A stretch of DNA of 64,000 bases from Triparma columacea (taxonomy: Eukaryota > Sar > Bolidophyceae > Parmales > Triparmaceae), in contig BRYA01000310.1 of NCBI GenBank assembly GCA_030267965.1, positions 164,763-228,762 on the forward strand, in the 5' to 3' direction. The notes under the pieces were generated by a model. The model ran no database searches and was not told the origin of the DNA. It worked only from the letters and a program-made list of their open reading frames with translations. A program made the position numbers and the translations under genes. Below, piece after piece: positions 9,791 through 21,740 of the stretch (position 1 is its first letter; each line of letters opens with the position of its first letter).

Positions 9791-12700
9791 ATGGATCTCG
9801 CTTGCTCAAACTGTGGAGCGTCCTCGGCCACTGTCAAGTTGCTTCTGTGCTGCCATGGCTCTGACGGTGGAGAAGTCCGATATTGTGATACTGCATGCCA
9901 AAGGAAACACTTTAAGGTTCACAAGCACGTCTGTGTAAAAGTTAAGAAGCGACGCGCTAGTTCGGAGTCGACAATGTCCCAAAAACAAAACAACACACCC
10001 CCTCCTCCTCCGACAAGCCTAAAACCCAATCCCACATCTGTCACATTGAACGAGAGTGTAGTGTACAAGCGGCATCTCTCTATGGAGACTTCTGACGGAA
10101 GTCAACCTCCGGTTCCCCCCCTAACGACTTTGAATGGTGACTTTGCTCTCTTGGACATCAAGGATGTCGGCAAGGTAGTTGACAATGCAGGTGATGCGGT
10201 TGATACTGTGGTGGCTGGTCGGTCTGGAGCTGCCGCTAGGCCGTCGCATGTAATACCTTCCCCTCCTCCTTTGTCGTCTCAGAAACACCAAATCCTGAAC
10301 CTCCTTTCTGATGATCCTCTCTATGCTTTCTCTCCCAAGGCTCCGTCATCTGGAAAGGCTGTCTTGCTCCCCGGGAAGTGGATGAGGAGGTGGTTGAATG
10401 CGGTAGATTTCAAGCAAGGGGACGAGGGGGTGTATGTGTTTGGGTGGGAGGTAACTGAGGAGGAATTCGAAGTGGACAAGAAAGAGAGAGATAGAGGAAA
10501 GGTGCGTAGTAGTGGTACTCTAGTTGTGCTAATATCTTCTCCTCTCCTTGACCTCTGACTAACGTCGCGCCCCTTTGTCTTCCACCAAAAATCCAGCATC
10601 GTGTTCCTCCCATTGACTACAGTTTTGTGGTAGCCTCGTACAACATGATAATGTTCTACGACTTCTTCCCGGTCGCACCCTCCGTTCATAGAGCTTTCTC
10701 GTCGTGGTACTCCTCTACTCCCTCCCCTCCCCCCTTTCTGCTTCGCAGCTGGGAGAATGGTCGGCTTGTCCTACATCCTGATCTCAACTTCAGGGGTTTT
10801 GACGATGAAAGCGACAGTGCGTCGGATAGTGATGTGCATACATGCGCTTGCTGCGGCACTACCGGGGGCAGCGTCAGTAAAGTCTGCTCTGCTTGCAATG
10901 TGTCAGCGTACTGCAGCAAAACGTGTCAGTCCGTTCACTGGAAGTGGCATAGCAAAGTGTGCGGGAAGGCGATTCGTCCTCCCACTAGGACTGGCCTTTC
11001 TAACCTTGGCAACACGTGTTACGCAAATAGCGCAGTTCAATGCTTGTTCCACGTAAATCCCCTCTCGAGGCTCTTCCTTTCCAATTCGCACCATGAGCAT
11101 GTAAACAGAGATAACGTCATGGGAACTGGTGGTAAGCTCTCCTCCGCTTTTGGGGAACTCATCAAAAACCTCAAGTTCTCCGCGTCCGACTACATTTCAC
11201 CCATTCAGTTTAAGAGGACACTCGGCGCATGTTTTCAAGGTTTTCAGGGTTTTGGACAACACGATGCGCACGAACTGCTAACGACCCTACTTGATGGACT
11301 GCATGAAGATCTCAATGGTGGAAGCAAGAGGTATATTGAGGACACAGATCTGAACGAGGGGAAACTGGCGCCTATAGTCGGTGCCATCAACCATGACAAA
11401 TGGCTTATTCGCAACAAATCTCCGCTCTCTCCGCTTTTCTTCGGGCAGAGCCAGAATACCCTCATTTGCCCCGCGTGCAAGAATATGTGGGCCAGGTATG
11501 AACCCTTCTCGTGTCTCGCGCTGAAATTTCACACGGACAATATGAGGAGAATCCGGTTCTTGTTTTTCAAGAAAGTTGAAAGTCAGAACCCCATGGAGAA
11601 GCCTGTGGCGATGTCCGTCAGCGTTAGCAAGAAGGGCTCGATCGCTGATTTGCGGAAGGAAATCGCGAGTCTCGTGGACGTGAAGAAGGTCGGAACGTTG
11701 CATTTGTGCGAAATCTACGAAAACTACTTCTACGAGACCTTCAATCTGAACCATCCTCTAGAGAGAGTTCTCGAGTCGGACCTTATCGCGTGTTATGAGA
11801 CTCATCCCAGAAACGATGGTGAATTTATCCACGCCTTTGTCACAGTTACGAACGGGAACGATGCCCATGTAGGGTTCCCTATTTTGACTTCCTTTCCGTT
11901 GCGTTCTTCCATGAAAGAACTCAAAACACACCTCTTTGCGCTGTATCAGAATAGTTTTCGTTCCAGTATGTCGTCCGATCACCCATTCTACGGCAAATCA
12001 GACCAGGAGTTTGCCATGATGGGAGGGGAAACAGTGGTGGTAGAAATGTATGAAAACTTCAACAATCTCAAGAAAAGAAATAGACCGAAGCAAGTACCGT
12101 GGGATGACCAGGTGTACGCTGAGGTCGTCCCGAATCAGTTCGTTAGTGAGTATAGCTTCTTCAACCTTTCCCTTGTGCACGACCTAGATGATGTGTTCGA
12201 TGAGAATGAAGCCGAGATCTTTGTCAGACACGCTTCTCTTGTCAGTGAAGAAAAAGAGGGAACTAACAGAGGTGACAGGGCTTTGAGTCTCGATAGTATG
12301 CTCCACGCTGCGCAGAAACCGCAGCGCATTGACGAAGACAATGCTGTTTACTGCGGAAAGTGCAAGGATCACAGAAGAGTGCTCAAGTCATCGAAGATTC
12401 GAGTTCTCCCCAATATCCTTGTGATAAGCCTTTCTCGATTTGAATATCAGCGCCGTGCCTCTCGCGTTGATGACTTTGTCGATTTCCCCCTTGAAGATTT
12501 AGACATGGGAAAATACTGCATGGCCAACAACGAGACCGAGATCGGTGTTGGAGGCGGATCGGGCGAAATTCCTGCTGTTTATGACCTCTTCGGTGTTATA
12601 AACCATTTTGGGAGAGCAGGATACGGACACTACACCGCCATTTGTAGGAATTGGGCGGCGTCCCCTCCCACCGGGGAACAGGGCAAGATGGAGGACCAGT

Positions 12701-12801
12701 TTTACGAGTTCGATGACGGGGCGGTTTCAGCGAGACGTAGGGATGAGGTTGTTTCACCTCAGGCATACTGTCTCTTCTATAGAAAAAGATTCTTCACTTG
12801 A
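9791..12801 (+). CDS. Ubiquitin-specific protease with two MYND zinc fingers
   Basis: Exon 1 is 9791-10501 and exon 2 is 10597-12801, joined in phase 0 (donor AAG/GTGCGT, acceptor AATCCAG), giving 971 residues. A MYND finger lies at residues 4-41 (CSNCG through HKHVC). A second MYND finger follows at about 325-365 (CACCGTTGG through HSKVCG). The USP catalytic domain starts with the Cys box NLGNTCYANS, whose nucleophile is Cys378, and ends with the His box GYGHYTAICRN, His915. An internal CPAC/CGKC pair forms the usual USP zinc site. These enzymes remove ubiquitin from proteins; MYND-linked USPs are typical of plants (UBP15-19) and protists. A 42-bp stretch (about 10708-10749) has a GT...CTTCGCAG layout and is a multiple of three, so it could be a further intron. 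Confidence 0.9.
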
Positions 12802-12823
12802 TGTAAAAAAGGAAAAACGGCGA

Positions 12824-15055
12824 TTACATTTGCTTCCTTTTGCGCAGTAAGAGCGCTTTTGCCTTGTTCTCCTCGATTTTCTTCCTCTGCTCCTCAGTAA
12901 GACCCTGTGGGGATGGTTTGTGCAGCGGCGCTTGTGGTTTTGGGGGTATTAGGGGGTTCTTGGGCGCTGTCGAAGAGACTGCGAGTTGTCTGTTTTCTTT
13001 CTCTTCGGCTTTCTTTGCGCCCTCGGCTTCGTCTGACTTCTCTAGTATTTCATAGAACTTCTTCACGGTGGGGTGAGCCCTGAACCCATTTCGGTCGAGG
13101 TTGTTTATGATGAGGCCTTTCATGCAGGTGGCACGGCTCAGGGCAACGTACGCTTGACCAAATTCGAAAACTCCTTTGAGACTAACCTCGAGGTTTGGGA
13201 TGGTCATGCCCTGAGACTTGTGCACGCTGAGACTCCAGGCTAACCTAAGCGGGAGTTGCAGCCTGCTAGAGTTGAGAATATCGCCCTCCATGTTCTCCCA
13301 TCGCTTGGGGGTGATGACCACGGTTTCTCCGGGTTCGTCTGAGTTCATCGACGTGAACTGAACACGTGGAAGCACTCTGGGCCAACCTTTGGGGAGGGTA
13401 AGATCAGGATCCTCTTTCCTGCCTTCAGTCCAGTGAACAAATTCGAGTACAACGCCCCGAGACCCGTTTACGAGCTCCCGCTCTGAGTCGATGTTTTTCA
13501 GCAACATGACTTGCGCTCCCTCCTTCAATATCAACTCTTTGGGAGCGGGACAGTGCTTCAGGAGGTTTGCCATGAAATCGACCTTTAGGAAGTCCTCGGC
13601 GTGCCATGACTGAGGCTTGGAGGTAAGCTTGGCAAGTTGCGTGCCGTTGGCAGCATCTACGTCCACATTTCTGCATTCGAGCTTTGTGAAACATACAGGT
13701 GCGGGACTTGGGGGGGGGGAGGAAAGAAGGGAGGGGGGGTTCAGAGGCTGAGCCTGGGGGTTGTGGGTGGGGGGGTTCTTCATGTGCTCGACGAGTGCTT
13801 GAAACGAGTCGTCAGACAGCGCCCCGACCCTGGCTTCGTTCAGTATCTTAACCAGCTTTGGGTCGCTGTTCTGTCGGTAAACTTTGGTCAGTAGGATGCT
13901 CTTGTCCACGAGGTTGCACCAACAGGGCGCTTCGAAGGCAAACGACACAGCTTTCACTGGGGGGAGTTGGAAAAAATCTCCGCACATCACTAACTGTATC
14001 CCTCCAAAAGGCTTCGTGGTACTTCTGACGTGCCGGGCGATTACGTCCAGTTTGTTCAAAAAGGCTCCTTCCATCATGCTGATCTCGTCGATAATTAGAA
14101 CCTCACACTTCTTCCACCTCTGCTTCGCGTACTCGTTGCTCATGACCTTTTTCTGGAGCTTCGACACGTGCTCTGATCCTACCCCTACCCCCGCAAAACT
14201 ATGAACGGTAACTCCTCCCACTGCGCATGCAGCGATCCCCGTAGTCGCGCTAACTACGATGTTCTTTGGTCGCTTGGCCATCTTGTTCAGACGGATGATG
14301 CTGTTTAGGACCTTGCTCTTTCCGGTTCCCGCAGGGCCAGTGAAGAATACGTTCTGGCCTCCGAAGATTACAGAATGAACGATGCTTTTCTGCGAAGAGC
14401 GAAGGTCACATTAGAGGTCGAGAGGTTGGTAACGAACGAGGGAGGGCCGACGGGGCGAACAACAGAAGTCCAGGCGAGTCAGCCCGTGTTTCCCCTTTGA
14501 TCTAATCTCACCTGCTGCTCGTTGAGAGACTTTAAACCCTCGTCGATGGAATACACCGTCTCTGGGTCGATGCCGATGTTTGCTACTTGAGAGGTCGTTA
14601 CCTTGATCTCTTTGTTCTTCATCTTTCTCTCGAATGCAATAGCATCAAATGTTCTTGAGATGTCCCCTGAATGCTTCTGGGACCCCGTGTTATGCTTGCT
14701 GATCCACCCGGAAGAATGGGGCTGTGAATGAGTCCTTTGTCCTGTCGCTCCCGGGGGGGGGGGGGNNNNNNNNNNNNNNNNNNNNNNNNNNNNNGGTGGA
14801 GCTGTACGCGGAGCTACCGACAAGGGAACCAGTTGTACTATTGGGAAATGTCCGCACACGAGCTTCGAAGTTGTCGTAGCTGACGCTCCCACCGGTCTTC
14901 CAACCGTCAAACTTTCCCTCGTAAGCTCCCCAACTATCAGCGAAGCCACTTGAGGAGTAGGCAGCCTCTCTAACCTTCTTGCTCAAAGGACCGCCCATCG
15001 CTGATCCTTTTTTCTTCTCACCAAATTCATCACCGTAGCTGTCATAACCACTCAT
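12824..15055 (-). CDS. PIF1-family DNA helicase, interrupted by an assembly gap
   Basis: The last exon, 14389-12824, encodes 521 residues including Walker A GPAGTGKS, the Walker B-like LIIDEISMM, GGIQLVMCGDFFQLPPV, a YRQ motif and the terminal helicase block LAWSLSVHKSQGMTI with VALSRAT, in the order seen in PIF1 helicases. It joins in phase 0, across a 122-bp intron, to an upstream exon ending at 14512 with DEGLKSLNEQQ, the Q-motif region of PIF1. That exon contains a 29-base N run next to a 13-base G tract. On the far side another frame reads to an ATG at 15055 (start MSGYDSYGDEFGEKKKG), so the exact join is unknown. PIF1 enzymes are 5'-3' helicases for G-quadruplex resolution, telomeres and mtDNA. 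The C-terminal tail after SRAT is low complexity and lysine-rich. The gene ends 22 bp from the convergent USP gene. Confidence 0.85.
14766..14794. other. Assembly gap (29 N) beside a G homopolymer
   Basis: A run of N follows directly after G at 14753-14765. It lies inside the N-terminal coding part of the PIF1-like helicase and the reading frame differs on its two sides, so the true length is not a simple filling of 29 bases. Confidence 0.95.
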
Positions 15056-15127
15056 CGGTGTATCTGTCCTTTTTGTGGGTGTGAGTGTGATTGTGGGCCC
15101 ATATAATTTCCAAAAGAGTGACAAATA

Positions 15128-15557
15128 ATGGATCAAACCAATCTCCATCTCGAGCATCTCCCTCCGATCAACAATTCTGCTCAATTTGACCCAATCACTT
15201 TGTTACTTACCTATCACGGGGTATTGACTTGCTTGGTTGACACTCAGTGGGACTATCTAGGAAATATAAGGCCAATCGAGGTGAAATTTGATGAATTAGG
15301 AAGAATGGAAAATGTAAGCCCCCCTCCTCCACAATCTCAATTCTAAGGGGAACTAGATTGTTATCGTAACGTGCTGCCAGTTGCCTTTTTTTTGCTTCGT
15401 TCCTTCTTGTGAGACACCTCTTCTTGCTGAGAGACTCACTTGGGGTTTTTTTCCTCCCCTGGTCCACACCCAGCGTCATGTTGTTTGTTGGGTTTTCAAG
15501 GCGGATGTTGCCTCCTGGGAAGTCCCGGCTGGTGACTTCTCTGTTTTCTACTTTTGA
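15128..15557 (+). CDS. Possible small two-exon protein, or alternative 5' end of the PPR gene
   Basis: An ATG at 15128 opens 62 codons that end exactly at an AAT/GTAAGC donor (15313). A CACACCCAG acceptor at 15473 continues in phase 0 for 27 codons to TGA at 15555-15557, giving 89 residues with a protein-like composition (WVFKADVASWEVPAGDF). No domain is recognised. The second exon overlaps the first exon of the PPR gene in a different frame. Because the spliced frame ends just where the PPR frame becomes convincing, a one-base sequence error that separates one gene into two is a real alternative. The start is 73 bp from the divergent helicase start. Confidence 0.35.
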
Positions 15558-17405
15558 TTACATGAGAAGTGATAATATTGTCGAGACTATTGATTCATTG
15601 CTGAAGAAGGTGAGTGTTTTCAACAACAAGTCGTGATTGCAGGTTGGTTGTTCACTTTTAGAGGAAATTTTGCTCATTGGTGTCTTCCTAACGCATTCAT
15701 CTCTTCTCTTTGTCCCTTGACATCTTCAGGCGGGGGCTGACAACGTAAAGCTTCCTGGTGGTGTGAAGAAGCAGGCAGTGCTTAACTCCTCATCATTGAT
15801 GTCTTTTTTCAATGAAGTTCGTCACCAGGAGCTACGAAACCCTACGTCTGAAGGTGACACCTACGCAATTTTGAGGGCCTATTCGTTGTTGGGTGATGCA
15901 GAAGCGACTCGTCGCATGTTTTTTTCTCGTCGTGCTTTGAAGCACCCTGTCGTGACCTCTAACTTTGACTCTCATGTCGAGGATGATTTGACCCTGTATC
16001 TAAGATCAATGACAGCAGTAACGGCGAAGAGAGGCGGTGGTGGTGGGTTCGGGTATAAACGTAAGAACTGGGTGAGCTATTACAACAAGTACAAGCCTGC
16101 TCAAGTTATGGCTGATGTATTCAAGGTTATCAAGGTGAGGTTGGTGGGGGGTGGGGTGGGGTGGGGGAGGGGGGGTCGAGGACGCCCTCTGAAACTAGAC
16201 CGCCTGTGCGGATCAGATCCTCGGACTGTGGTTCATCGCTCCTGGCTTGCACTCATAACTAATGCCAAGGTCCTTGATGCTGTCAGGCAACGCCGCAAAG
16301 TATACTTACTCGTGCCTTTTGCTTCTGATTTTTGCCTTCGCACCCAGCACGAGAAGGTTCCCCTAACGACAAATCACGCCAACTTGATGCTCGGAGTTTT
16401 CAACAGAGCGTTGAAGCACACAGGGAAGGGAGACTCAAAAAGAGAACAAAAGGAAAGTGAGTTTTTACTTGATGGCGTCATGTCTTTGTTGTCGGACTTT
16501 GAGACCGGCATGAATGAAGAGATCCCGTCAGTAAGGCTTGATGTTTACTCTTATAACACTGTTGTCAACTGCTGTTGCAACGCAAATGATCCGATAAAGG
16601 GTCTGGAATTCTTGCACACGAGGATGCGAACACCCCCCAACACTGTGACTTTCAATATTCTCATGTGGAGGTAAGCTGGAGCGAGCGGTATAAGCTTGAA
16701 TGAGCGAGATGGGCCATCAGTGGGAGAGGGAGATGTTTCACAATTTTCCGAGCTTGTAGGCGTGGCGTCCGCGAAGTGACACTCCTCATCTATTGGCCGC
16801 TGACGTGCCGTCATCTTCATACCAACTAACACAACTAAAAAAAATCTCACTCACGGATTCTCTTCGCTCCTTGTAGCTTCGCCAAGGTGGGCGATGCACA
16901 GTCATGCGAAGATATCCTGACGATGATGACCAACCACAATGTGATGCCTGACTCTAGCACCGCGAACGCATTTGTTCAGGCTAATCTTCTTTGCAACAAT
17001 ATGTCAGGAGCTATTTCTGGGGTACAGTCAATTTGGAACCAACATCAGGTCCTACCCTCTGTCCACACAGCGAGGAAAATACTAATGCACGGTCTGAGCA
17101 AGCGGGAGAGGGGAGGGAGCGAGTTCGAGTGCAGGAGATGGGTTTATCTTGTCAAACAAATTCTTGAGAGCAAGGACTGGATCGACTTTGGTTTGGAGGT
17201 GAACGAGAGGCAGCACGATTACTGGTGCAACGCAAGATCTTTGCGCGCTGCCAGGGTGAGCGACATGTTCCGTGACGCAGGTTTTGAGCTCGAGCCGAAT
17301 GAACTCTGGGGGGAGTTGTTTGGTGCAACTGACAAATATCCAGAAGCGGGCAAGGTGAAGGTGAAAAGGCGATGGCTGCGGCGAAGTGGGGATGTGGTAG
17401 CGTAA
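15478..17405 (+). CDS. Pentatricopeptide repeat (PPR) protein
   Basis: Four exons: 15478 (or 15505)-15609, 15730-16134, 16348-16670 and 16877-17405, with matching phases; 453 residues from the ATG at 15505, 462 from that at 15478. Repeat-like helices carry PPR signatures: GDTYAILRAYSLLGDAEATRRMF, DVYSYNTVVNCCCNANDPIKGLEFL, NTVTFNILMWSFAKVGDAQSCEDIL and STANAFVQANLLCNNMSGA, each close to 35 residues. The N-terminus (SRRMLPPGKSRLVTSLFSTF) is basic and hydroxylated, as in organelle-targeting leaders. PPR proteins bind organelle RNA and guide its processing or editing. Intron 2 (213 bp) contains a G-rich run around 16140-16180 and stays open in frame, which can mislead ORF callers. The true 5' end is uncertain (see the overlapping small frame). 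Confidence 0.72.
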
Positions 17406-17698
17406 ACGAGATCAATACTTGCACAAAGTAATGGTGAGATAATTTTTTGTTGGGTTAAGATTCTTTGTTAGGGTTCAGCCTTTGTCATTCAAAATGCCTG
17501 CGGGTTAAAGTGTTCTTAAAGAATACGTAAAAAATAGAGTGAATTGTTGATCTCCTGCTCAAAGTATACTTTTTCTGTTCATTTTGTGATCTCGATGATT
17601 GCTCTTTTCCAGGATATGATTCCTGTCGGGTGGAAAGAAATGAGACATGAAAGATGGAAGCTGTCGACTAGAGAAGGGGGGGTTACTTCAAGGAGACT

Positions 17699-19027
17699 TC
17701 ATGTTCCTCCATTTCGAAGCGAAATTTGGGTCGTCCATGCAAGGAAGTTATTGCACCTGACAACGACATCCTTTCCAGGAGAGTACTCGTTGGAAGACGA
17801 CACGAGTCTGCCGAAGCTTCAGATGAGAGCAAGGAGGGACAAAGGGACGACGCGGTTGTCAGTACAGACCAAAGAGAAGAGGATCCAATTGTCGCGTCTG
17901 TGCGGTGGTCTCACCAGAGTTCGTCGCCCTTCAAGTTCCAGCGAAGGCCGTCCGTCGTGACATCAGAGCAGGGACCGAAAACGGGAATAAGACCACACAA
18001 TTTCCCCTCTACATTTGCAGCAGGTCTAATGACGTGAGCCGAGTCACCCTCACAAGGCTTCAAAAGAGTCACTGTGGTCTCCTCGTCAACCAAAATCGTG
18101 TGCCGGAAGATGTCCATGAACTGGGAGGCCGGGGTGGGAAAAAGGTTTCGTGTTGGCTCTGGGAGGCAAAGGCTAAGCAAAACTAATGTGAGAGTTAGGG
18201 AAGGCAAAGCACTCACGAAACTCACCTTAAAAAGCGAAGACAACGAAGACATGGACTGATCAAAACGACCACCCCAGCCCCCATAGATGCACACGGCATC
18301 AAACATTCCAGCTCCCCCTTCTTGCACTTCCTTGACCTGCCAAAGACATTTTTCCAAATCATTTAGATCAACACTGCCGTCCTCGATGATACCGACCCCA
18401 CGCGACTCGTAGTACCCCCTAACATCCGGGCGGATAGAGTCCATGTCCCCCTTCACAGCATCCGGCAGATGCCTTACAGCGGACTTCGACTCCTGCGAAG
18501 AGCGAAAGAAGGAAGGGAGCGTGTGACGGGGCGAGGTGTCAAGGGGGTAACGAAATAAGAATAAGAATTAGTGTCCGGTAAGTCTTTGCAACAGTCACTG
18601 AGAAGGAATGGTGAAGAGCAAAGAGTACGAGGAACAAAAGAGGTTTTTACCCGACGAGCATTTCACCGTCGACACTGTCCATTCACAACATGACCACCCG
18701 TCAAAAACACCAAATCATCGCAACGCTCCTCTTCACTTTGTTCTTCGCTCCTTTGTCCATTCTCACCTCCCCTGGAGAATGAGGCAAAGCACACAGATCA
18801 TGCAGCCTGTTCGCGCCACCGTCAGCGCAAATCACGTAACTAGATAACGCAAAAAGATGAGTCAGCATCGGAGGCATCCCCCGACCGGAACACTCACTAG
18901 CATCACTATTGCTATTCAGAATTACCAACGCTATTGAATGCTCCTTTTGAGAACCTGTAAAATCGAGAAAGCCAGAATCGTGAAGGTAACCAGACTTCGA
19001 CCCACTTGATGCACCAAGAACTGACAT
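17699..19027 (-). CDS. Thiamine pyrophosphokinase
   Basis: Four exons: 19027-18767, 18492-18226, 18120-17915 and 17816-17699. Donors are GTGAG-type and acceptors TTCGCAG, CTCCCAG and CTGAAG; the joined frame encodes 283 residues. The order of motifs is that of TPK: CADGGANRLHDL in exon 1, VKGDMDSIRPDVRGYY in exon 2, a DLEKCL helix, GGWGGRFDQSMS, then ILVDEETTVTLL, GKLCGLIPVFGP, VTTDGLRWNLKGDEL and the short last exon with FGRLVSSSNEY. TPK transfers pyrophosphate from ATP to thiamine to make thiamine diphosphate. The start at 19027 is the first ATG after an in-frame stop; a non-ATG stretch upstream is open and hydrophobic, so an extra 5' exon is possible. Plus-strand frames over this gene are shadows. 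Confidence 0.9.
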
Positions 19028-19621
19028 CCTAAGTCCAAGAGCAAAACTAACACAACTATTTGTTGTCACAAATGGGAATCCCTTCGCCTCATGTAGGTAA
19101 CAACCCAGAATCAGCACGGAAAAGGTTGAAAAAGCAAACAGCTTCGAGATAGTGTCGTCAACGTATACAGACTAGTACGAACTGAGCAAGATACTGCAAA
19201 ACAAATGCTTAAAAGTGTAAAAAATGTCAAAGGGGTGTGTTGTACATGCCAGTTACTGTATTTTTACAAATATTATGTATCAAATATATAATATGGATAC
19301 TGGCTCAATGTTTTATTTTTTTGTGAATCGAAAAATGATTTACAGATGTTCAAAAAATATTTTTTTCAAATCAAATCTATCAAGCTAAAATTTATCCATT
19401 ATTATACATCGCAATATTAGATCAAAAATTATAAATTAAATTGTAAATAAATTATTTAATTAGAGTAAAAGTTAAAAGAAAATCTGAAAAAGTTGTCCAA
19501 AGAATCTTTAATAATTCAACTAATTGAATAATCATATTTAAATTCATATATTGACTTACTTTGAAATTTACAGAACATTTTTTAATGATTTTTTACTTAT
19601 GATTCTCATTTCACTTCTACC
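19028..19621. other. Intergenic, AT-rich island
   Basis: About 590 bp between the divergent TPK gene and the GT2-like glycosyltransferase. The core (about 19250-19590) is strongly AT-rich with many runs of A and T and no reading frame, unlike the coding flanks. It marks the left edge of the glycan-gene block and may hold the promoter of the glycosyltransferase. Confidence 0.6.
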
Positions 19622-21706
19622 ATGCTCCACCTCACCAGAAGGCGAACGAACCTTATATTAATTGTCATTTCTCTTCTTGTGACAATAGTGCAAATCTCCA
19701 AGAACACACGAACACATACAAGTGGGGTTCCAAGGTTTACCAACTTCCAAAGTCGCTCCCTCGACAATGAGTTCTCCTTAGAGGCATCAAAAATGCGTTT
19801 TAAGAACCGGCTGGTGACACTTCCGCGAACATCCGGGCGTAAATTTACAATTTCCGTAATCACAGCTGCCTCGACGGAGGATAGGTTTCAATCCTTGGTG
19901 AGACTTTGTGACTCCTTGGCCACTGCCGATTATCTAGGATACAAAAACATCAGACTTGTCTTCAACGTCGACGTCGGCACGTCCACTCGAGTCGTGGAGT
20001 ACGCTCATGAGTTCTCGTGGCCTCATGGTTCTAAGGTCGTCAATGTCCGTGTTAAGAAAGGTGGCTTGGTTGGGGCTGTTGCTGAAAGTTGGTACCCATC
20101 ATCACCAGAAGATCACGGGATCATATTCGAAGACGACATTGAAGTGAGTCCCTACTTCTTCAAGTGGCTCCACAATGCGTTGGAGGCTCACTATGCTGAT
20201 CCAGACCCCCGGGTGGTCGGCATAAGCCTCTACACTCCTAGGATTGTTGAGCACATTGCAGGAAGGCAGAGGTTTCGCATCGATCCGTCTACAACGCTCA
20301 ACGGTAATATATACGGTCAACCGTTACCGTGCTCATGGGGGGGGCTGTGGTTTCCCTCGGCGTGGATTAAGTTTCTGGCATACATGAGCACTCGTCTTGA
20401 AGCTGAGGATGAAATGACTGTGGCAGATACCACGGTCTCAGTTCCAGGCAGCCTCACGATGTTCTGGGAAAGATCCTGGAAAAAGTACATGACTGAAATG
20501 ATGTACACAAACGAGCTCTACATGATCTACCCCAACTTTCCAAACCAATTATCATTGTCAACAAATCACGTTGAAATCGGCGAGCACATTGTTTCAGAGA
20601 AAGACAAGAGAAAGCGCGTTGCAGACTTTACTGTCCCGCTACTCGAAGACAGCACATTTGAACTGCTCAGGGACGACTTCGGTATCGAAGATGCCCTCAG
20701 GTTCCCCCCCACACTGCAAGGTATAAGCATGTTCGATATTTTCAGCCGCCCGATAGTAGATCTTGAATGTCTAGTAGACAAAGAGTGCACAGCCAGGTAC
20801 CCTCCCCAAGTCCCACCGCCATCTTCCGTCATCAATAAGCTTTGGTCATCGCGAAGAAACCACGTTTGCCAGAATATCCCGTTTAATGACAACTACCTCA
20901 TGAAAGACGGGGCCAAACTCACACTAGTTATCGACACCGGTGAGAATTGTGATCTACAAATCCTAGCCAAGCAGCTCAAGTATTACTCTACAAGCTCAAA
21001 AATAGTAGCGATTCTGGTTATTTGGAACGATGGGTCATGTATGCCACCACCTGCAGTTCGCATAGGAGACTTATATGTGACCTTTCTACCGCAGTTCGAA
21101 AGCTCGAGGAATAATAAATTTAACCCTTCGTCCAAGATTACAACCGACGGAGTAATGATAATCGAACTTGGGATCAGGGTGCACCTGGATGATGTCCACG
21201 ATGCGCACAAGTTATGGTTGGAACATCAGCAGAACATCATTGGTTTTTCGGCAATACAAACAGACAAAAACCCCCATGGCTACATTGGGGTGAAATCAAA
21301 TGCTATGATCCTACACAGCAGGTTTCTGAGGATGTACTCGTGCGATGAAGGGATGGCTTACGTTCACAATCATGTTGAAAAGCGAGGCTGTGAGGACCTA
21401 GCCATGACTTTGCTTATTTCTGTCGACACCAAGGTACTCGCACCCCTACTTTTCTCCACCAGTAACCGTCTGATTCGGTTTGTTGCCCAAAATCACCAGC
21501 ACCAGCCAGAGCGCTATGAGGTTTGCACTGAGGTGCTAACTCACTACTTTTATGGACGTTCGAACCCACCGGTGCAGAAAAAGGAAAAGAGTGCGTTGGC
21601 CGAGGGAGACGAAGTCCATTGTTTCTTTGACGACTCGCTGGGTAATTGGATAGCTAACGATGATTCAGCGGAACTATGCAAATCAGCTTGGGAGATTGGT
21701 TTGTAG
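19622..21706 (+). CDS. Golgi glycosyltransferase, GT2-like (plant At5g60700-like family)
   Basis: Single exon, 694 residues. A short basic tail and one membrane helix (about residues 8-23) give a type II topology. The GT-A domain spans about 75-340: SVITAASTEDRFQSLVRLCDSL, GLVGAVAESWYPSS, and the acidic motif IFEDDIEVSP with Glu170-Asp171-Asp172, then LYTPRIVEHI, QPLPCSWGGLWFP, WERSWKKYMTEMMY and YPNFPNQLSLSTNH. This order and spacing match a plant glycosyltransferase family that I know by its Arabidopsis member At5g60700, annotated as GT2-like. The remaining 350 residues form a separate C-terminal region without a recognised domain. The acceptor and donor are unknown. It stands at the start of the glycan-gene block. 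Confidence 0.8.
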   Translation: MLHLTRRRTNLILIVISLLVTIVQISKNTRTHTSGVPRFTNFQSRSLDNEFSLEASKMRFKNRLVTLPRTSGRKFTISVITAASTEDRFQSLVRLCDSLATADYLGYKNIRLVFNVDVGTSTRVVEYAHEFSWPHGSKVVNVRVKKGGLVGAVAESWYPSSPEDHGIIFEDDIEVSPYFFKWLHNALEAHYADPDPRVVGISLYTPRIVEHIAGRQRFRIDPSTTLNGNIYGQPLPCSWGGLWFPSAWIKFLAYMSTRLEAEDEMTVADTTVSVPGSLTMFWERSWKKYMTEMMYTNELYMIYPNFPNQLSLSTNHVEIGEHIVSEKDKRKRVADFTVPLLEDSTFELLRDDFGIEDALRFPPTLQGISMFDIFSRPIVDLECLVDKECTARYPPQVPPPSSVINKLWSSRRNHVCQNIPFNDNYLMKDGAKLTLVIDTGENCDLQILAKQLKYYSTSSKIVAILVIWNDGSCMPPPAVRIGDLYVTFLPQFESSRNNKFNPSSKITTDGVMIIELGIRVHLDDVHDAHKLWLEHQQNIIGFSAIQTDKNPHGYIGVKSNAMILHSRFLRMYSCDEGMAYVHNHVEKRGCEDLAMTLLISVDTKVLAPLLFSTSNRLIRFVAQNHQHQPERYEVCTEVLTHYFYGRSNPPVQKKEKSALAEGDEVHCFFDDSLGNWIANDDSAELCKSAWEIGL

Positions 21707-21740
21707 CAAATGAAAACGGCTTGAATATAAACTACCATGT

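Noticed and set aside
17544..18259. Plus-strand frames of 61-138 codons
   Set aside because: They overlap the exons and introns of thiamine pyrophosphokinase on the other strand.
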